This document shows, one piece after another, positions 35,877-44,792 of a stretch of 64,000 nucleotides of DNA; position 1 is the stretch's first letter; each line of letters opens with the position of its first letter. The stretch spans positions 4,489,001-4,553,000 of the forward strand of contig NZ_CP071793.1 in the NCBI RefSeq assembly GCF_017498545.1, given 5' to 3'. This DNA comes from Sulfidibacter corallicola. Lineage in GTDB: Bacteria > Acidobacteriota > Holophagae > Acanthopleuribacterales > Acanthopleuribacteraceae. Made by a program: the position numbers and the translations under genes. Below the pieces are notes generated by a model. It saw only the letters and a list, made by a program, of their open reading frames with translations. It was not told where the DNA came from and did no database searches.

Positions 35877-36348
35877 AATCAACCGGGCGGGCCATTACCT
35901 GCCCGTTCGCGCCCTCTTCGCCACGGTCAGCCGTCTGGGTGACGGCATCTTTTGGTACGGCCTGATGGTGCTCCTGCCGGTGCTCTACGGTTTCGAAGGC
36001 CTGATGGTCTCGTTGAAGATGGGCCTCGTGGGCTTCGTCGGCCTGTACTTCTACAAATACGTCAAGTCGCGCACCTCGCGTCCACGGCCCTTCAAGGCCT
36101 GCGACGAGATCGCCGATTGGGTACCGCCGCTGGACGCCTTCAGCTTTCCGTCGGGGCATACGCTCCATGCGGTGGCGTTCACGGTGTTGGTGGTTTCGTT
36201 CCAGCCGGCCTTCGGCTGGGTCTTGATTCCGTTCACGACCCTGGTCGCCATGTCGCGCGTGGTGCTGGGCCTGCACTACCCCTCGGACGTCCTGATGGGC
36301 GCCAGCGCCGGCGTGCTGTTCTCCAGCCTCTGCCTCTGGATGTGGTAG
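35809..36348 (+). CDS. PAP2-superfamily membrane phosphatase
   Basis: A 179-residue integral membrane acid phosphatase that probably dephosphorylates a lipid phosphate such as undecaprenyl diphosphate or phosphatidic acid. The three family motifs are present in order: K-x6-RP as KSRTSRPRP, PSGH in AFSFPSGHTLHA, and SR-x5-H-x3-D as SRVVLGLHYPSD. Hydrophobic segments lie between them and at the C-terminus. I chose ATG 35809 because GGAG is seven bases upstream; ATG 35788 has no such site. It overlaps the GT4 gene, which suggests joint expression. Its own target is unknown. Confidence 0.9.
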   Translation: MPASRLKLTLLRMDRIEGPWCLKINRAGHYLPVRALFATVSRLGDGIFWYGLMVLLPVLYGFEGLMVSLKMGLVGFVGLYFYKYVKSRTSRPRPFKACDEIADWVPPLDAFSFPSGHTLHAVAFTVLVVSFQPAFGWVLIPFTTLVAMSRVVLGLHYPSDVLMGASAGVLFSSLCLWMW

Positions 36349-36442
36349 CAGATTTCAGGCGATCGACACCAATCTCGTTTGGCCGCCCCACCTAATCCTG
36401 GGCGGAGATACAGCATCGCGGAAAGGCATCCGACACGGAAAC

Positions 36443-39400
36443 CTACTGCCGCTGTGCTTCGGTTTGATGCTTGTCGGGGTTGAAATCGGGGAAGGATGGC
36501 ATGCGCCGCGGCGAAGCCTGGAGGTCCCCGGACCGGTTCAGTGCACCCGCGATGGCCCGTTCGAGTTGGCTGTCGCGGCCTTGACGCCACAGAAACGGAT
36601 CGAGTCCAATATCGATATCCGGTTGAATCCCAACATTTTCGATGCTCCACGTACCCGTCTCGGGGTTGAAGGCCGCTCGACTTGGAATTTCGAGGACGCC
36701 GCCGTCGATCGAATGGGGTTGAAGGCCGTGTGCCGCGATCCCCGCGCCGATCGTGGCCCGGCCCACGATGGTTCCCAACTCGGTCAGACGAAACATGAGG
36801 GCGAACGTCTCGGCTGCAGATCCATTCCACTGGTTGACGATCAGGACCTTGGTTGGCGAAGCCAGGCTCGGCGGCACGTTCAGGCCGTCACGCCCGCGAA
36901 ACCGATAGGCGTAGATTCTCTCCCTCTCCAACATCTCGATCGCGCGATCGAAGGTGATTCCCCCTGGATTGAAGCGAATATCCAGTATGAGGCCCCGTGC
37001 GCCATGCGATGCGTAATAGGCTCGAATAAAATCCTGAAGGCCACGCTCATCGAATCGGGCGACATGTTGGTACACGAGCGCACCACGGCTGGCCTTTTCC
37101 ACCCTGCGTCGGTTGGATGCCGCCCAATCTGCAAGCCGAAGAAGCCCTTCGTCCCGAAGCGGCTCGACCCGGATCCGCCGCGAATCGCGGCCACTTGGGT
37201 CGGGTCCGACGGTCAATTCGACAGGCCGCCGCACCTTTCCTTCAAAGTAGGCGTAGAGGTTTCGGCTCGCATTCACCGGTTTTCCATCGACAGCCAAGAG
37301 GTAATCACCCACCGCGACCCGAGCCCCCGGGCGATCGAGCGGCGCGTGAATGGGGTCCTGAAAAGAGTCGAGTAGGGGACGGCGATATATTTTGGTGAAA
37401 CGATAGGTTCCGCGATCCACGGCAAAGTCGGCACCCAGCAAACCGACCTGCGGCGTCGGGACGGACGGGGGGAGGTCCCCGCCGCCAACGTTCAGATGAC
37501 TGACCGAGACCATGTCGAACATGCGCGCCATCAAATCGTTCAGTTCTCCCCGCGTGGTGATGTTGGGCAAATATTTTTCAAATCGCCGATTCAATCCGGG
37601 GAAGGTAGGTCCCCTGGCGAATCCATGTACATTCGGATCGTAGAAAAAGGTTTCGAACGCCCGCCATGTCTCTTCGAAGATCTGCGTCCACTCCGTTTTC
37701 TGATCGATCCGTACCGGCAGGGCGTGCGTCGGTATGCGCTGGCGAACGAAGCGACCCGCCTCGAAACGCGCGACATAGATCCGGTCCTTTTGGCGGAACA
37801 CCAGGGCGGATCCACCAGGAGTCAGGTGCCAGTCACGTACATGGCCGGCGATTCGCCGGATCTTTCCAGGATCTCGGAGATTCAGATGGAAGAGTTCCCT
37901 GGAAGGTTCGCGGAAGGGATTGCCGCCTTCTTTCCAGCGAATCCCACTCAATATCAGATGCCCGCTTCGCAGAACTCGGACCCGACGCGGCTGCACCCCG
38001 ACGCGTGGCAAGCTCACCAGCCGCGTCTCGATCCCATCGAAATCGATTTGGACCGGCTCCTTGCTGGCCTCCCACTTCGCTTCGAGGTTGGGTAGGCCGC
38101 TCAGGAACCAAACCGGTTCGGAGTCACCCCGTCGGAGAATCGCCGCATGGAGATCGAAAAGGATTCTCGGCTGGTTCTCGATCGCGCTCTGCAGGCTCCA
38201 GGGCACATCGGAGCCTGGCGCCTGGGGGCTCGAAAGAAAATAGAGGTAACGACCATTGGGATCGAACGCGGGTGAAACCGCGTAGTGATGTGTCGGAGAA
38301 ATGCGCTGCCCCGTTTCCGTGTCGGTATCGTGAACGTACACCGCGGCAAGGCGATTGGACTCCCATTTGACGTAGGCGAACCACCGCCCGTCCGGCGACC
38401 AGGACACTTGGAAATCGACCTGCGCCGGGTCCCTGGCATGGTCCACCGCACGAAGCCGATCGGCTTCCAAATCATAAAGCCAGAGAACGCCGCGGGGCCC
38501 GGTAAAACACAGGCGTTTGCCACCCGGCGCCCAATGAAGCCCCCGATAAAAGCTGCCCTCGACCTCGATCGACCGAACGGCGTCCTGGTTCGGCCGAGAC
38601 AAATCGCGAATACACAGCAAATCCCCTGAGGCCAAAGAGCAAAAAAAGGCCAAAAACCGTCCGTCATCCGAAATGGCCGGTTCGCGCTCCAGCCTTTCCG
38701 AACTCCGCGTGAGATTGGTGGCATGGCCGGTAGCCGTCTCGATCGCAAAAAGATCGCCCCGCCCCTCCAAGACAATCCGATCCGCCGAACGCGCCAGTTG
38801 TGGCCGCTTGGCCAGTTCGAGGGCGTTGACCGTTTTGGTGCGCCGATGCCGGAAATCGAGAGGCACGCGTATCGACAAAGGTTCTTCGGGGATCGTGCCC
38901 GCTCTGGACACATACAAAGCACCGTCCCTGCAGTATGCGAGGTGATCTTCGAAACCGGCGGCAAACCGAATCCCCATCCTCGAAAACCGGGTCACGCGAT
39001 GTATTTGGCCGGAATCGGGGTCGAGGCGATAGAGATTGGAGATCCCATCACGGTCCGAAAGAAAGAAAAGGCCGTGGGCCAGCCAGATGGGACGGAATGC
39101 ATTGAATCCATCCGTCAAAGGCCGGTAGGTACCAAAGGTACGCGTATCGGTTTGAACCAGTTGGGGCCGCCTGCCGCCGCGATATCGGCGATAGGTGGTG
39201 GTGAAGGGCATGCGCCCGATCGGGACCAGAACCAGGGATGCGCCATCCGGCGAGAACGCGGCCTGGGTTCCGAAGGGGAATGGCAATGGCTCGGGCCAGG
39301 CTTTCTCCAAATTCAGACGATAGAGTCGGATCACCCGGCTTTTATCGCGCTGACTGGCAAAAAGCAGGGTTCGGCCATCGGGTGAAAACGCGACGGGTAT

Positions 39401-39751
39401 GTCCGGACCGGGGTGGAACGTCACCTGGCGCACTTCACCGTTGGTCAAGTCCAAAAGATAGGCATTGCGGTCGGCACGGCGGTAAAAGGCGAGGAACCTC
39501 CCATCCGGTGCCACGACGGGATAGCGATCATCGCCGTCGGTAAGCGATATCGCCACACCTCCCGCCCGGGGAACCCGCCAAATTCGACCCGCCAGCCCGA
39601 AAAACAGATGGGTGCGATTCAAGGCCACGCCCTGAAACAGGAAGGGTCCTTGAACGGGATCAGTCCCGCAAAGGGCCGGGGACGAGACGAGAAAACACAG
39701 CCACGAGGCGATCTCGAATAGTCGAAATACCCTGGAATGAATCGTATACAT
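36443..39751 (-). CDS. tricorn-type protease, exported
   Basis: A 1102-residue protein of the tricorn family (peptidase S41B). A signal peptide is visible (MYTIHSRVFRLFEIASWLCFLVSSPALC), so it is probably exported. Two beta-propeller regions follow, with repeated (V/A)xSPDGRxLxF-type blades (about residues 40-650). The C-terminal part has a PDZ-like segment (RVAVGDYLLAVDGKPV) and the S41 serine protease core with SAAETFA carrying the nucleophile, preceded by a GGITFDRAIEML segment and followed by IENVGIQPDI, where the family specificity and catalytic residues lie. The start at 39751 has AGGAG ten bases upstream; the open frame goes on to 40114 but is not protein-like there. It lies 137 bases downstream of the permease on the same strand. 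It likely degrades peptides; partners are unknown. Confidence 0.92.
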   Translation of the reverse strand: MYTIHSRVFRLFEIASWLCFLVSSPALCGTDPVQGPFLFQGVALNRTHLFFGLAGRIWRVPRAGGVAISLTDGDDRYPVVAPDGRFLAFYRRADRNAYLLDLTNGEVRQVTFHPGPDIPVAFSPDGRTLLFASQRDKSRVIRLYRLNLEKAWPEPLPFPFGTQAAFSPDGASLVLVPIGRMPFTTTYRRYRGGRRPQLVQTDTRTFGTYRPLTDGFNAFRPIWLAHGLFFLSDRDGISNLYRLDPDSGQIHRVTRFSRMGIRFAAGFEDHLAYCRDGALYVSRAGTIPEEPLSIRVPLDFRHRRTKTVNALELAKRPQLARSADRIVLEGRGDLFAIETATGHATNLTRSSERLEREPAISDDGRFLAFFCSLASGDLLCIRDLSRPNQDAVRSIEVEGSFYRGLHWAPGGKRLCFTGPRGVLWLYDLEADRLRAVDHARDPAQVDFQVSWSPDGRWFAYVKWESNRLAAVYVHDTDTETGQRISPTHHYAVSPAFDPNGRYLYFLSSPQAPGSDVPWSLQSAIENQPRILFDLHAAILRRGDSEPVWFLSGLPNLEAKWEASKEPVQIDFDGIETRLVSLPRVGVQPRRVRVLRSGHLILSGIRWKEGGNPFREPSRELFHLNLRDPGKIRRIAGHVRDWHLTPGGSALVFRQKDRIYVARFEAGRFVRQRIPTHALPVRIDQKTEWTQIFEETWRAFETFFYDPNVHGFARGPTFPGLNRRFEKYLPNITTRGELNDLMARMFDMVSVSHLNVGGGDLPPSVPTPQVGLLGADFAVDRGTYRFTKIYRRPLLDSFQDPIHAPLDRPGARVAVGDYLLAVDGKPVNASRNLYAYFEGKVRRPVELTVGPDPSGRDSRRIRVEPLRDEGLLRLADWAASNRRRVEKASRGALVYQHVARFDERGLQDFIRAYYASHGARGLILDIRFNPGGITFDRAIEMLERERIYAYRFRGRDGLNVPPSLASPTKVLIVNQWNGSAAETFALMFRLTELGTIVGRATIGAGIAAHGLQPHSIDGGVLEIPSRAAFNPETGTWSIENVGIQPDIDIGLDPFLWRQGRDSQLERAIAGALNRSGDLQASPRRMPSFPDFNPDKHQTEAQRQ

Positions 39752-39888
39752 GAAAACACGGCTCCTGAACAGGATCGAAGGTATTCGCGTCGTCACGGTG
39801 AACCGGGGGCGACACGCGCAAAGCCAAGCCCGCGACGGACGCTCCCATTCCCGAGCGGAAAGCCATTCTTTCCGCACCGGGGCACGCT

Positions 39889-42351
39889 TCACTCGTAACG
39901 CAGGGCTTCCATGGGGTCGCGATTCGCGGCCTTGCGGGCCGGCTGGAAAACCGCCAACCCTGCGGCTCCGACCAACAACAGGGTCGGCGCGACAAACGAG
40001 AGAGGATCCGTTGGGCTGACCCCGTTCAGGATCATGGTCAAAAAATGGGTGGTCCCCCATGCCGCGGCAATGCCGACGGCGATGCCGATACCGACCAGAC
40101 GGAACCCATGCCACAACAGGAGGGCCATGATGGTTTCCGGGCTACCGCCGAGAGCCAGTCGAATGCCGATTTCACCGCGGCGTTGCCGAATCTCGTGAGA
40201 GACCATGCCGAATACGCCCGCGGTTGCCAAGACGAGCGCAAGCAGGCCCAGTCCGGCAAAGAGGGCGGCCCCAATTTTATTGGGCCAAAGAATGGTGGAG
40301 ATATGGTCGCGCATACTGACCAGGGAGGAGAACACCATCTCCGGATGTTCCTTTTCGAGAAAGGCTCGCATCCCCGCCGTGACCTCATCCGAAGCGGTGC
40401 GTCTGGTGGTCCGCAGGATGAAGGACAGGCCATGCTCGAATCGAGGCTGGAGCGGATAGTATAGGTATGGTTGGTCTCGCTCTCCCAAGGTCTGGTATTT
40501 TCCGGTCGGGACCACGCCGACCACCTCGATCGATTCCTCGCCCCCCGCCGGCATGATCTGCCGACCGACGGCCGATTCGCCTGGCCATAACCGGTCCGCC
40601 AGCTCTCGATTCACGATGCAGCTTCGTGGCCGGTCCAGCCGATCGGAGGCCAGGAAATACCGACCCTCGAGAAGGGGTATCTCCAAGGTTTCCAGAAAAC
40701 CGGGCGCAATGGAATTTTTCAGGGTTCGAATCGGTTCACCGGTCCCCAGGTTCTCGTCGATGGCCTGAACCGAGGTGACCGAGTAGTTCATGTCGAACGG
40801 CGCCATGTGTCCATGTGCGGCGCCTTCGACATCCGGGTGGTTCGCCAACCGCAGGGTCAGGTCGGTACCGAGTTCGCCGACCTCATCGATGTCGAACCCA
40901 TACAATTCCGGATCGAGGTGAAACACCGCGGTATGGTCGATATCAAAGCCGGGATCGATGTTGCCGGCCCGTTGCAGACCACGCCACAGGAGTGTCGCCA
41001 CGATGAGCATGAACACCGAAGTCGCGACTTGCATGACCACGAAGACGGCACGCAACCGAGAAGTCGCCCGATTGGAACCGGCATCGGCACCCTGGGATTT
41101 CAAATGGGACACGATATCGAGTTTCGTGTGGTGTAAGGCTGGTGCCAAACCGAATACCAAGGTGGATACGATCGTCACGAACAGAGAGAACAGGAGCATT
41201 CTCCAATCGAGCCCGGTGTCGACCACGATGTGAATGGGCATGTTGGCGAGTAGCGATCGAACGAGATCGAGCGTCCAAAGGGAGAGAATCAAACCGAACA
41301 GGGTGGCGACAAAACTGAGCAACGCGCTTTCTACCAGCAACTGCCGAATCAGGCGCCCACGCGTGGCGCCCATCGCGACCCGAACCGATATTTCCCGACG
41401 CCGCTCCGTGGTTCGGGCCAGAAGTAGGGCGGCCACATTGAAGCACGCGACCAGCAGCACCAGCCCCACCAAACCCATCACCATCGCGATCAGTCCACCG
41501 ACGGGCACCAGGGATAATTCTCCTAACTGAGAAAAGGGAGCCGAGGTGAAACCGCGCTCCATGATTTCGTCCGGGTTCTCGGCGGCCAGAGTCTCGCCCA
41601 GTGTGCCCAGGCGCGTGTCGACTTCCACGAGATCGGCACCCTTTTTCAATCGCCCCACCACGTTCAACCAGAGTTGATCGCGTCGGTTCAGGCGCTGAGG
41701 CTGATTGGGGATCGCCTGGGCGCACATGGGCAACGGGATCCACATATCCGGTTGCAGCGCGATGGTGGCTCCGGTGAAGCCGGGCCCCATCACGCCAATC
41801 ACGGTGAACTCGAATCCGTTGACCCACAGATGTCGACCCACGACATCGGGATCCGCACCGAAATTCTTGGTCCAAAAGCCATGCCCCAATACCACGACAG
41901 GCATGGTTCCGGGAGTGGCTCGGGGATTTCCGTGGAAGGTATCTCCGACCACGGCATCACGACCCAACACGTCGAAAAAGTTCGCACTGACCAAAGAGCC
42001 ATAACTGGTGGTCATGCCCCCCGGCAACTTGACGGCGACCTCGCTACCCGAATAGGCGATCAAGCCGCTGAAGAGATCGGTCCGATCTCGAATATCCACG
42101 TAATCCGGATGACTGAGACTGATCAGTTCGCTGAATTCTCCCACCTCACCCTTGATCGTCGTTCGAATCGAAACCAGCTCATGTTGCCGCGCCACATCGA
42201 CGGGCCGGAGAAGTAGGGTGTCGATGACGCTGAAGATGGCGGTGTTGGGACCCACCCCCAAGCTCAAGCAAACAATCGCGATCACGGTGAATTTGGGGCT
42301 CTTGCGCAACATGCGAACGGCAAATCGGAGATCTTGAATCAAGGCGTCCAT
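39889..42351 (-). CDS. MacB/FtsX-like ABC permease of the ADOP type
   Basis: An 820-residue permease containing two FtsX-like units, as in the acidobacterial duplicated orphan permeases. It starts with the characteristic DLRFAVRMLRKSPKFTVIAIVCLSLGVGPNTAIFSV segment, then a MacB periplasmic domain, then three helices with RREISVRVAMGATRGRLIRQLL. The second unit repeats this: a periplasmic domain, then RRGEIGIRLALGGSPETIMALLL and a final helix ending in NRDPMEALRYE. It is 12 bases downstream of the ABC ATPase, so the two probably form a complete export or mechanotransmission complex. Substrate unknown; relatives are linked to macrolide or peptide efflux and to envelope stress. Confidence 0.92.
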   Translation of the reverse strand: MDALIQDLRFAVRMLRKSPKFTVIAIVCLSLGVGPNTAIFSVIDTLLLRPVDVARQHELVSIRTTIKGEVGEFSELISLSHPDYVDIRDRTDLFSGLIAYSGSEVAVKLPGGMTTSYGSLVSANFFDVLGRDAVVGDTFHGNPRATPGTMPVVVLGHGFWTKNFGADPDVVGRHLWVNGFEFTVIGVMGPGFTGATIALQPDMWIPLPMCAQAIPNQPQRLNRRDQLWLNVVGRLKKGADLVEVDTRLGTLGETLAAENPDEIMERGFTSAPFSQLGELSLVPVGGLIAMVMGLVGLVLLVACFNVAALLLARTTERRREISVRVAMGATRGRLIRQLLVESALLSFVATLFGLILSLWTLDLVRSLLANMPIHIVVDTGLDWRMLLFSLFVTIVSTLVFGLAPALHHTKLDIVSHLKSQGADAGSNRATSRLRAVFVVMQVATSVFMLIVATLLWRGLQRAGNIDPGFDIDHTAVFHLDPELYGFDIDEVGELGTDLTLRLANHPDVEGAAHGHMAPFDMNYSVTSVQAIDENLGTGEPIRTLKNSIAPGFLETLEIPLLEGRYFLASDRLDRPRSCIVNRELADRLWPGESAVGRQIMPAGGEESIEVVGVVPTGKYQTLGERDQPYLYYPLQPRFEHGLSFILRTTRRTASDEVTAGMRAFLEKEHPEMVFSSLVSMRDHISTILWPNKIGAALFAGLGLLALVLATAGVFGMVSHEIRQRRGEIGIRLALGGSPETIMALLLWHGFRLVGIGIAVGIAAAWGTTHFLTMILNGVSPTDPLSFVAPTLLLVGAAGLAVFQPARKAANRDPMEALRYE

Positions 42352-42363
42352 CGTCGACCTCTT

Positions 42364-43104
42364 CTAGGATTCGTTCACGATTCGGCCGTCGACCAATTCG
42401 ACCCTTCGATCGGCGAACGCTGCATAGCGCGAATCGTGAGTGACCAGGCAAATGGTGGTCCCGTCGCGATGCAACTCCGCCAAAAGGTTCATGATCGTTT
42501 CCCCGTGGCGACTGTCCAGGTTCCCCGTAGGTTCATCGGCTAAAAGGATATCCGGCTCGGTCACCACGGCACGAGCAATGGCCACACGCTGCTGTTGTCC
42601 ACCGGAAAGCTCAGCGGGAAAGTGGCGATCCCGATCCGTGAGACCGACCCGAGCCAAGGCGGAAGCCACCCGATCGGCTCGTTCGGAGGGAGAAACTCCG
42701 GCATAGGTCAGGGGCAGCTCTACGTTTTGAAACAGGTCCAGGTCACCGATCAAATTGAAATTCTGAAACACGAAACCAATCGATTGATTCCGCAATCGAG
42801 CCCGTTGCTTGGGGGACAGATCCACCGTGGTACGACCGTTCAATTCATAGGTGCCGTTGGTGGGTGAGTCCAGCAATCCGATGATCGAAAGCAGGGTGGA
42901 TTTTCCCCCTCCGGATGGGCCCAGGATGCCCAAAAATTCACCGCGCTCGATGGTCAGTTGGACATGGTCGAGGGCGCGGGTCTCGAGGCCTTTGCCACAA
43001 AAAACCTTGGACACATCGCGAAGGCGGATCACCGAAGCGGGGGAATTCCCCGAAACCTTGGCGCCAACCAGGTCGGTTAAACGATTGCTGAGATTGTCGA
43101 TCAA
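42364..43104 (-). CDS. ABC transporter ATP-binding protein (MacB/LolD type)
   Basis: The ATPase partner of the downstream permease, about 246 residues. Walker A is GPSGGGKST, the signature LSGGQQQR and Walker B ILLADEP, with the Q-loop in FVFQNFNL and the H-loop in VTHDSRY. The start is set by the ribosome site: AAGGAG lies eight bases before TTG 43104 but directly abuts GTG 43113, so the TTG is more likely; the GTG would add three residues. A sigma-54-type promoter lies about 140 bases upstream. It is the first gene of the ABC unit and sits 300 bases after the histidine kinase. Confidence 0.92.
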   Translation of the reverse strand: MIDNLSNRLTDLVGAKVSGNSPASVIRLRDVSKVFCGKGLETRALDHVQLTIERGEFLGILGPSGGGKSTLLSIIGLLDSPTNGTYELNGRTTVDLSPKQRARLRNQSIGFVFQNFNLIGDLDLFQNVELPLTYAGVSPSERADRVASALARVGLTDRDRHFPAELSGGQQQRVAIARAVVTEPDILLADEPTGNLDSRHGETIMNLLAELHRDGTTICLVTHDSRYAAFADRRVELVDGRIVNES

Positions 43105-43242
43105 ACCACTCACTCCTTGTCAGGCGATTCCCGAACGGAGACGACCTCTCGGAGGGGAAGAAATCGAGTTCGGCCGGATCCGTCTTTCCCACAACCATTC
43201 CGCGACGAAATGCCGGGAGAGACTCGGGGCGGCCACCTAGGG

Positions 43243-43258
43243 AGCAGAAGCTGCGCCA
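43243..43258 (-). promoter_or_regulatory. candidate sigma-54 (-24/-12) promoter for the ABC operon
   Basis: On the minus strand the sequence TGGCGCAGCTTCTGCT (43258 to 43243) matches the sigma-54 consensus TGGCACG-N4-TTGCW at the essential GG and GC, which are separated by exactly ten bases, and at most other positions. The predicted transcript start, near 43232, is about 130 bases before the TTG start. The gene cluster just upstream encodes a sigma-54-dependent activator. Confidence 0.6.
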
Positions 43259-43354
43259 ACCTTGACAACTAGTTTTCTATGAAATACTTAAGCCAAAGTG
43301 AGACTGCCTTTTTCATGGGCGTGATGCCGGCGGTGTTCGCTGGCGGGCAGTGCA

Positions 43355-43370
43355 TGTCCGAATTCGGACA
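43355..43370. promoter_or_regulatory. perfect 16-bp palindrome, candidate activator binding site
   Basis: TGTCCGAATTCGGACA is a perfect palindrome. It lies about 97 bases upstream of the -24 element of the candidate sigma-54 promoter, a usual place for an enhancer-binding protein site, and just after the histidine kinase stop. It may bind the NtrC-type regulator encoded at 44793-46187. Inference; no binding data. Confidence 0.5.
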
Positions 43371-43412
43371 CCCTATGGATTTCCAAAAGCGCGGTGCGCA
43401 ACCCAACCGGAT

Positions 43413-44786
43413 TCATCCCGAAGGGATAGGGGGGTCCCGTAGCGGAACGAGCGGAAGTTGCAGGATTGCCCGAGCGCCCGACGCATCCTCCCTGTTATGC
43501 AACGACAGCGCACCTCCGTGAGCCTCCGCGATTTGACGGGACAACACCAGGCCGATGCCGTTTCCATCCGGCTTGGTGGTGTAGAAGGGCACGAATAGAT
43601 GCTCCGGATTGGCGATACCAGGCCCGGAATCCAATATTTCCAGTTCGAACAAGCCACGTGAGGGAAACGCCTGCCAGCGTAGGATGACGCCGCCGTCTCC
43701 GAGCAGCGCAGATTCGACCGCGTTGTCGACCAGGTTTACCAGCACCTGATCGAGCATCTCGGGATCTGCTGGAAGCCGAACCTCGGGTCCCGGTTCCAGG
43801 CGAACCGCAATCCGTGATTCGGCAGCGGCAACCAACCGAATTTGTTTCGCCACTTCGATCATTTTGAGTTTCGGTCGTGAAGGGCCGGCGATGGACCGAT
43901 GGCGTTTCATCAAGGTAACGAGCATCGCCGTTCGTGAGCGTATGATCGCAAGGCCTTCGATCAAATCCTCTTGCCAGTCCGGATTCTTCTCGGGTCGTTG
44001 GATGATTCGCGGCAAGGTATCGACAAGGGAAGCGATCGGGGTCACCGCATTGCTGATCTCATGGCGAAGGACCTTTAAAAGTCGCTGCCAGGCGTCGCGT
44101 TCTTCGCGGCGCAGGGGTTCGGTGAGATCGCTCAGCAGGAGAAGGATGTGGGGCCGCCCTTCCTCGCGAAAAGGAGTGCGCCGAATTTGCCACCGGCGCC
44201 GCTTTCCGGCAACGGCGGCCTCGCCCACACGCGGCACCTCACCGGCCAGAAACGAAGCGAGCCCCAACTCCTCGGCAGACTTTCCCCGGTTGGCGGAAGT
44301 CCCGATCAGCGCGGTCCCGCTTCGGTTGCTCCAACGTAAACGGGTCTGGTCGTCGAAGGCGAACATGGCCACATCGACTTGATCCAACACTTTTTCCAAC
44401 AAGGCATGGCTTTCGAAGGTGCCGGTGTGCTCGCTGCTGAGCTTTCGAGAAAGTGCGTTGAGGTTCTTGACGATCTCGTTCAGGGACTGACTGGACTCGA
44501 CCGACCGCATTTGCCTCGAATAATCGCCCTCGATCATGGAGAACAGCAAACTGGATACATTTCGAAGACGGGTCACGAACGTTTCGGTAAGGTAATGAAC
44601 GAACCAGAGATTGGCCCCAATCACCGCCGCCGTAACCGTCCAGCGAATTTTTTCGGGAAAGGCGGCGAACCAGACCAGTGCCAGTGCGATCCCCGAAACC
44701 GGAAACAAGGCGATCAGCGCGGAACCGACGAGCCAACGCTCGGTGGGGGCCGTTCGCTTCATGGCGAACATGCCCGGGAGATCCAT
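43413..44786 (-). CDS. sensor histidine kinase (NtrY-like, PAS-containing)
   Basis: A 457-residue membrane kinase. Two hydrophobic segments near residues 18-43 and 48-66 anchor it, and a HAMP-like/PAS region follows at about 70-220 (PAS ending in ILLLLSDLTEPLRREER). The phosphoacceptor box is KVLRHEISNAVTPI with H242. The ATPase part shows the N box DQVLVNLVDNAVESAL, the G1 box LDSGPGIAN and the G2 box GNGIGLVLSRQIAEAHGG. It lies six bases after the response regulator stop, so it is in the same transcript and is the regulator's likely partner. It should sense an envelope signal, with the ABC transporter genes next in line. The true start could be the ATG eight codons further on. Confidence 0.93.
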   Translation of the reverse strand: MDLPGMFAMKRTAPTERWLVGSALIALFPVSGIALALVWFAAFPEKIRWTVTAAVIGANLWFVHYLTETFVTRLRNVSSLLFSMIEGDYSRQMRSVESSQSLNEIVKNLNALSRKLSSEHTGTFESHALLEKVLDQVDVAMFAFDDQTRLRWSNRSGTALIGTSANRGKSAEELGLASFLAGEVPRVGEAAVAGKRRRWQIRRTPFREEGRPHILLLLSDLTEPLRREERDAWQRLLKVLRHEISNAVTPIASLVDTLPRIIQRPEKNPDWQEDLIEGLAIIRSRTAMLVTLMKRHRSIAGPSRPKLKMIEVAKQIRLVAAAESRIAVRLEPGPEVRLPADPEMLDQVLVNLVDNAVESALLGDGGVILRWQAFPSRGLFELEILDSGPGIANPEHLFVPFYTTKPDGNGIGLVLSRQIAEAHGGALSLHNREDASGARAILQLPLVPLRDPPIPSG

Positions 44787-44792
44787 GAGACA

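Noticed and set aside
39752..40114. Longer N-terminus for the tricorn-like protein.
   Set aside because: The extension is Arg/Pro-rich and unlike the family; ATG 39751 has a good ribosome site and begins a signal peptide. The extension also runs into the end of the permease gene.
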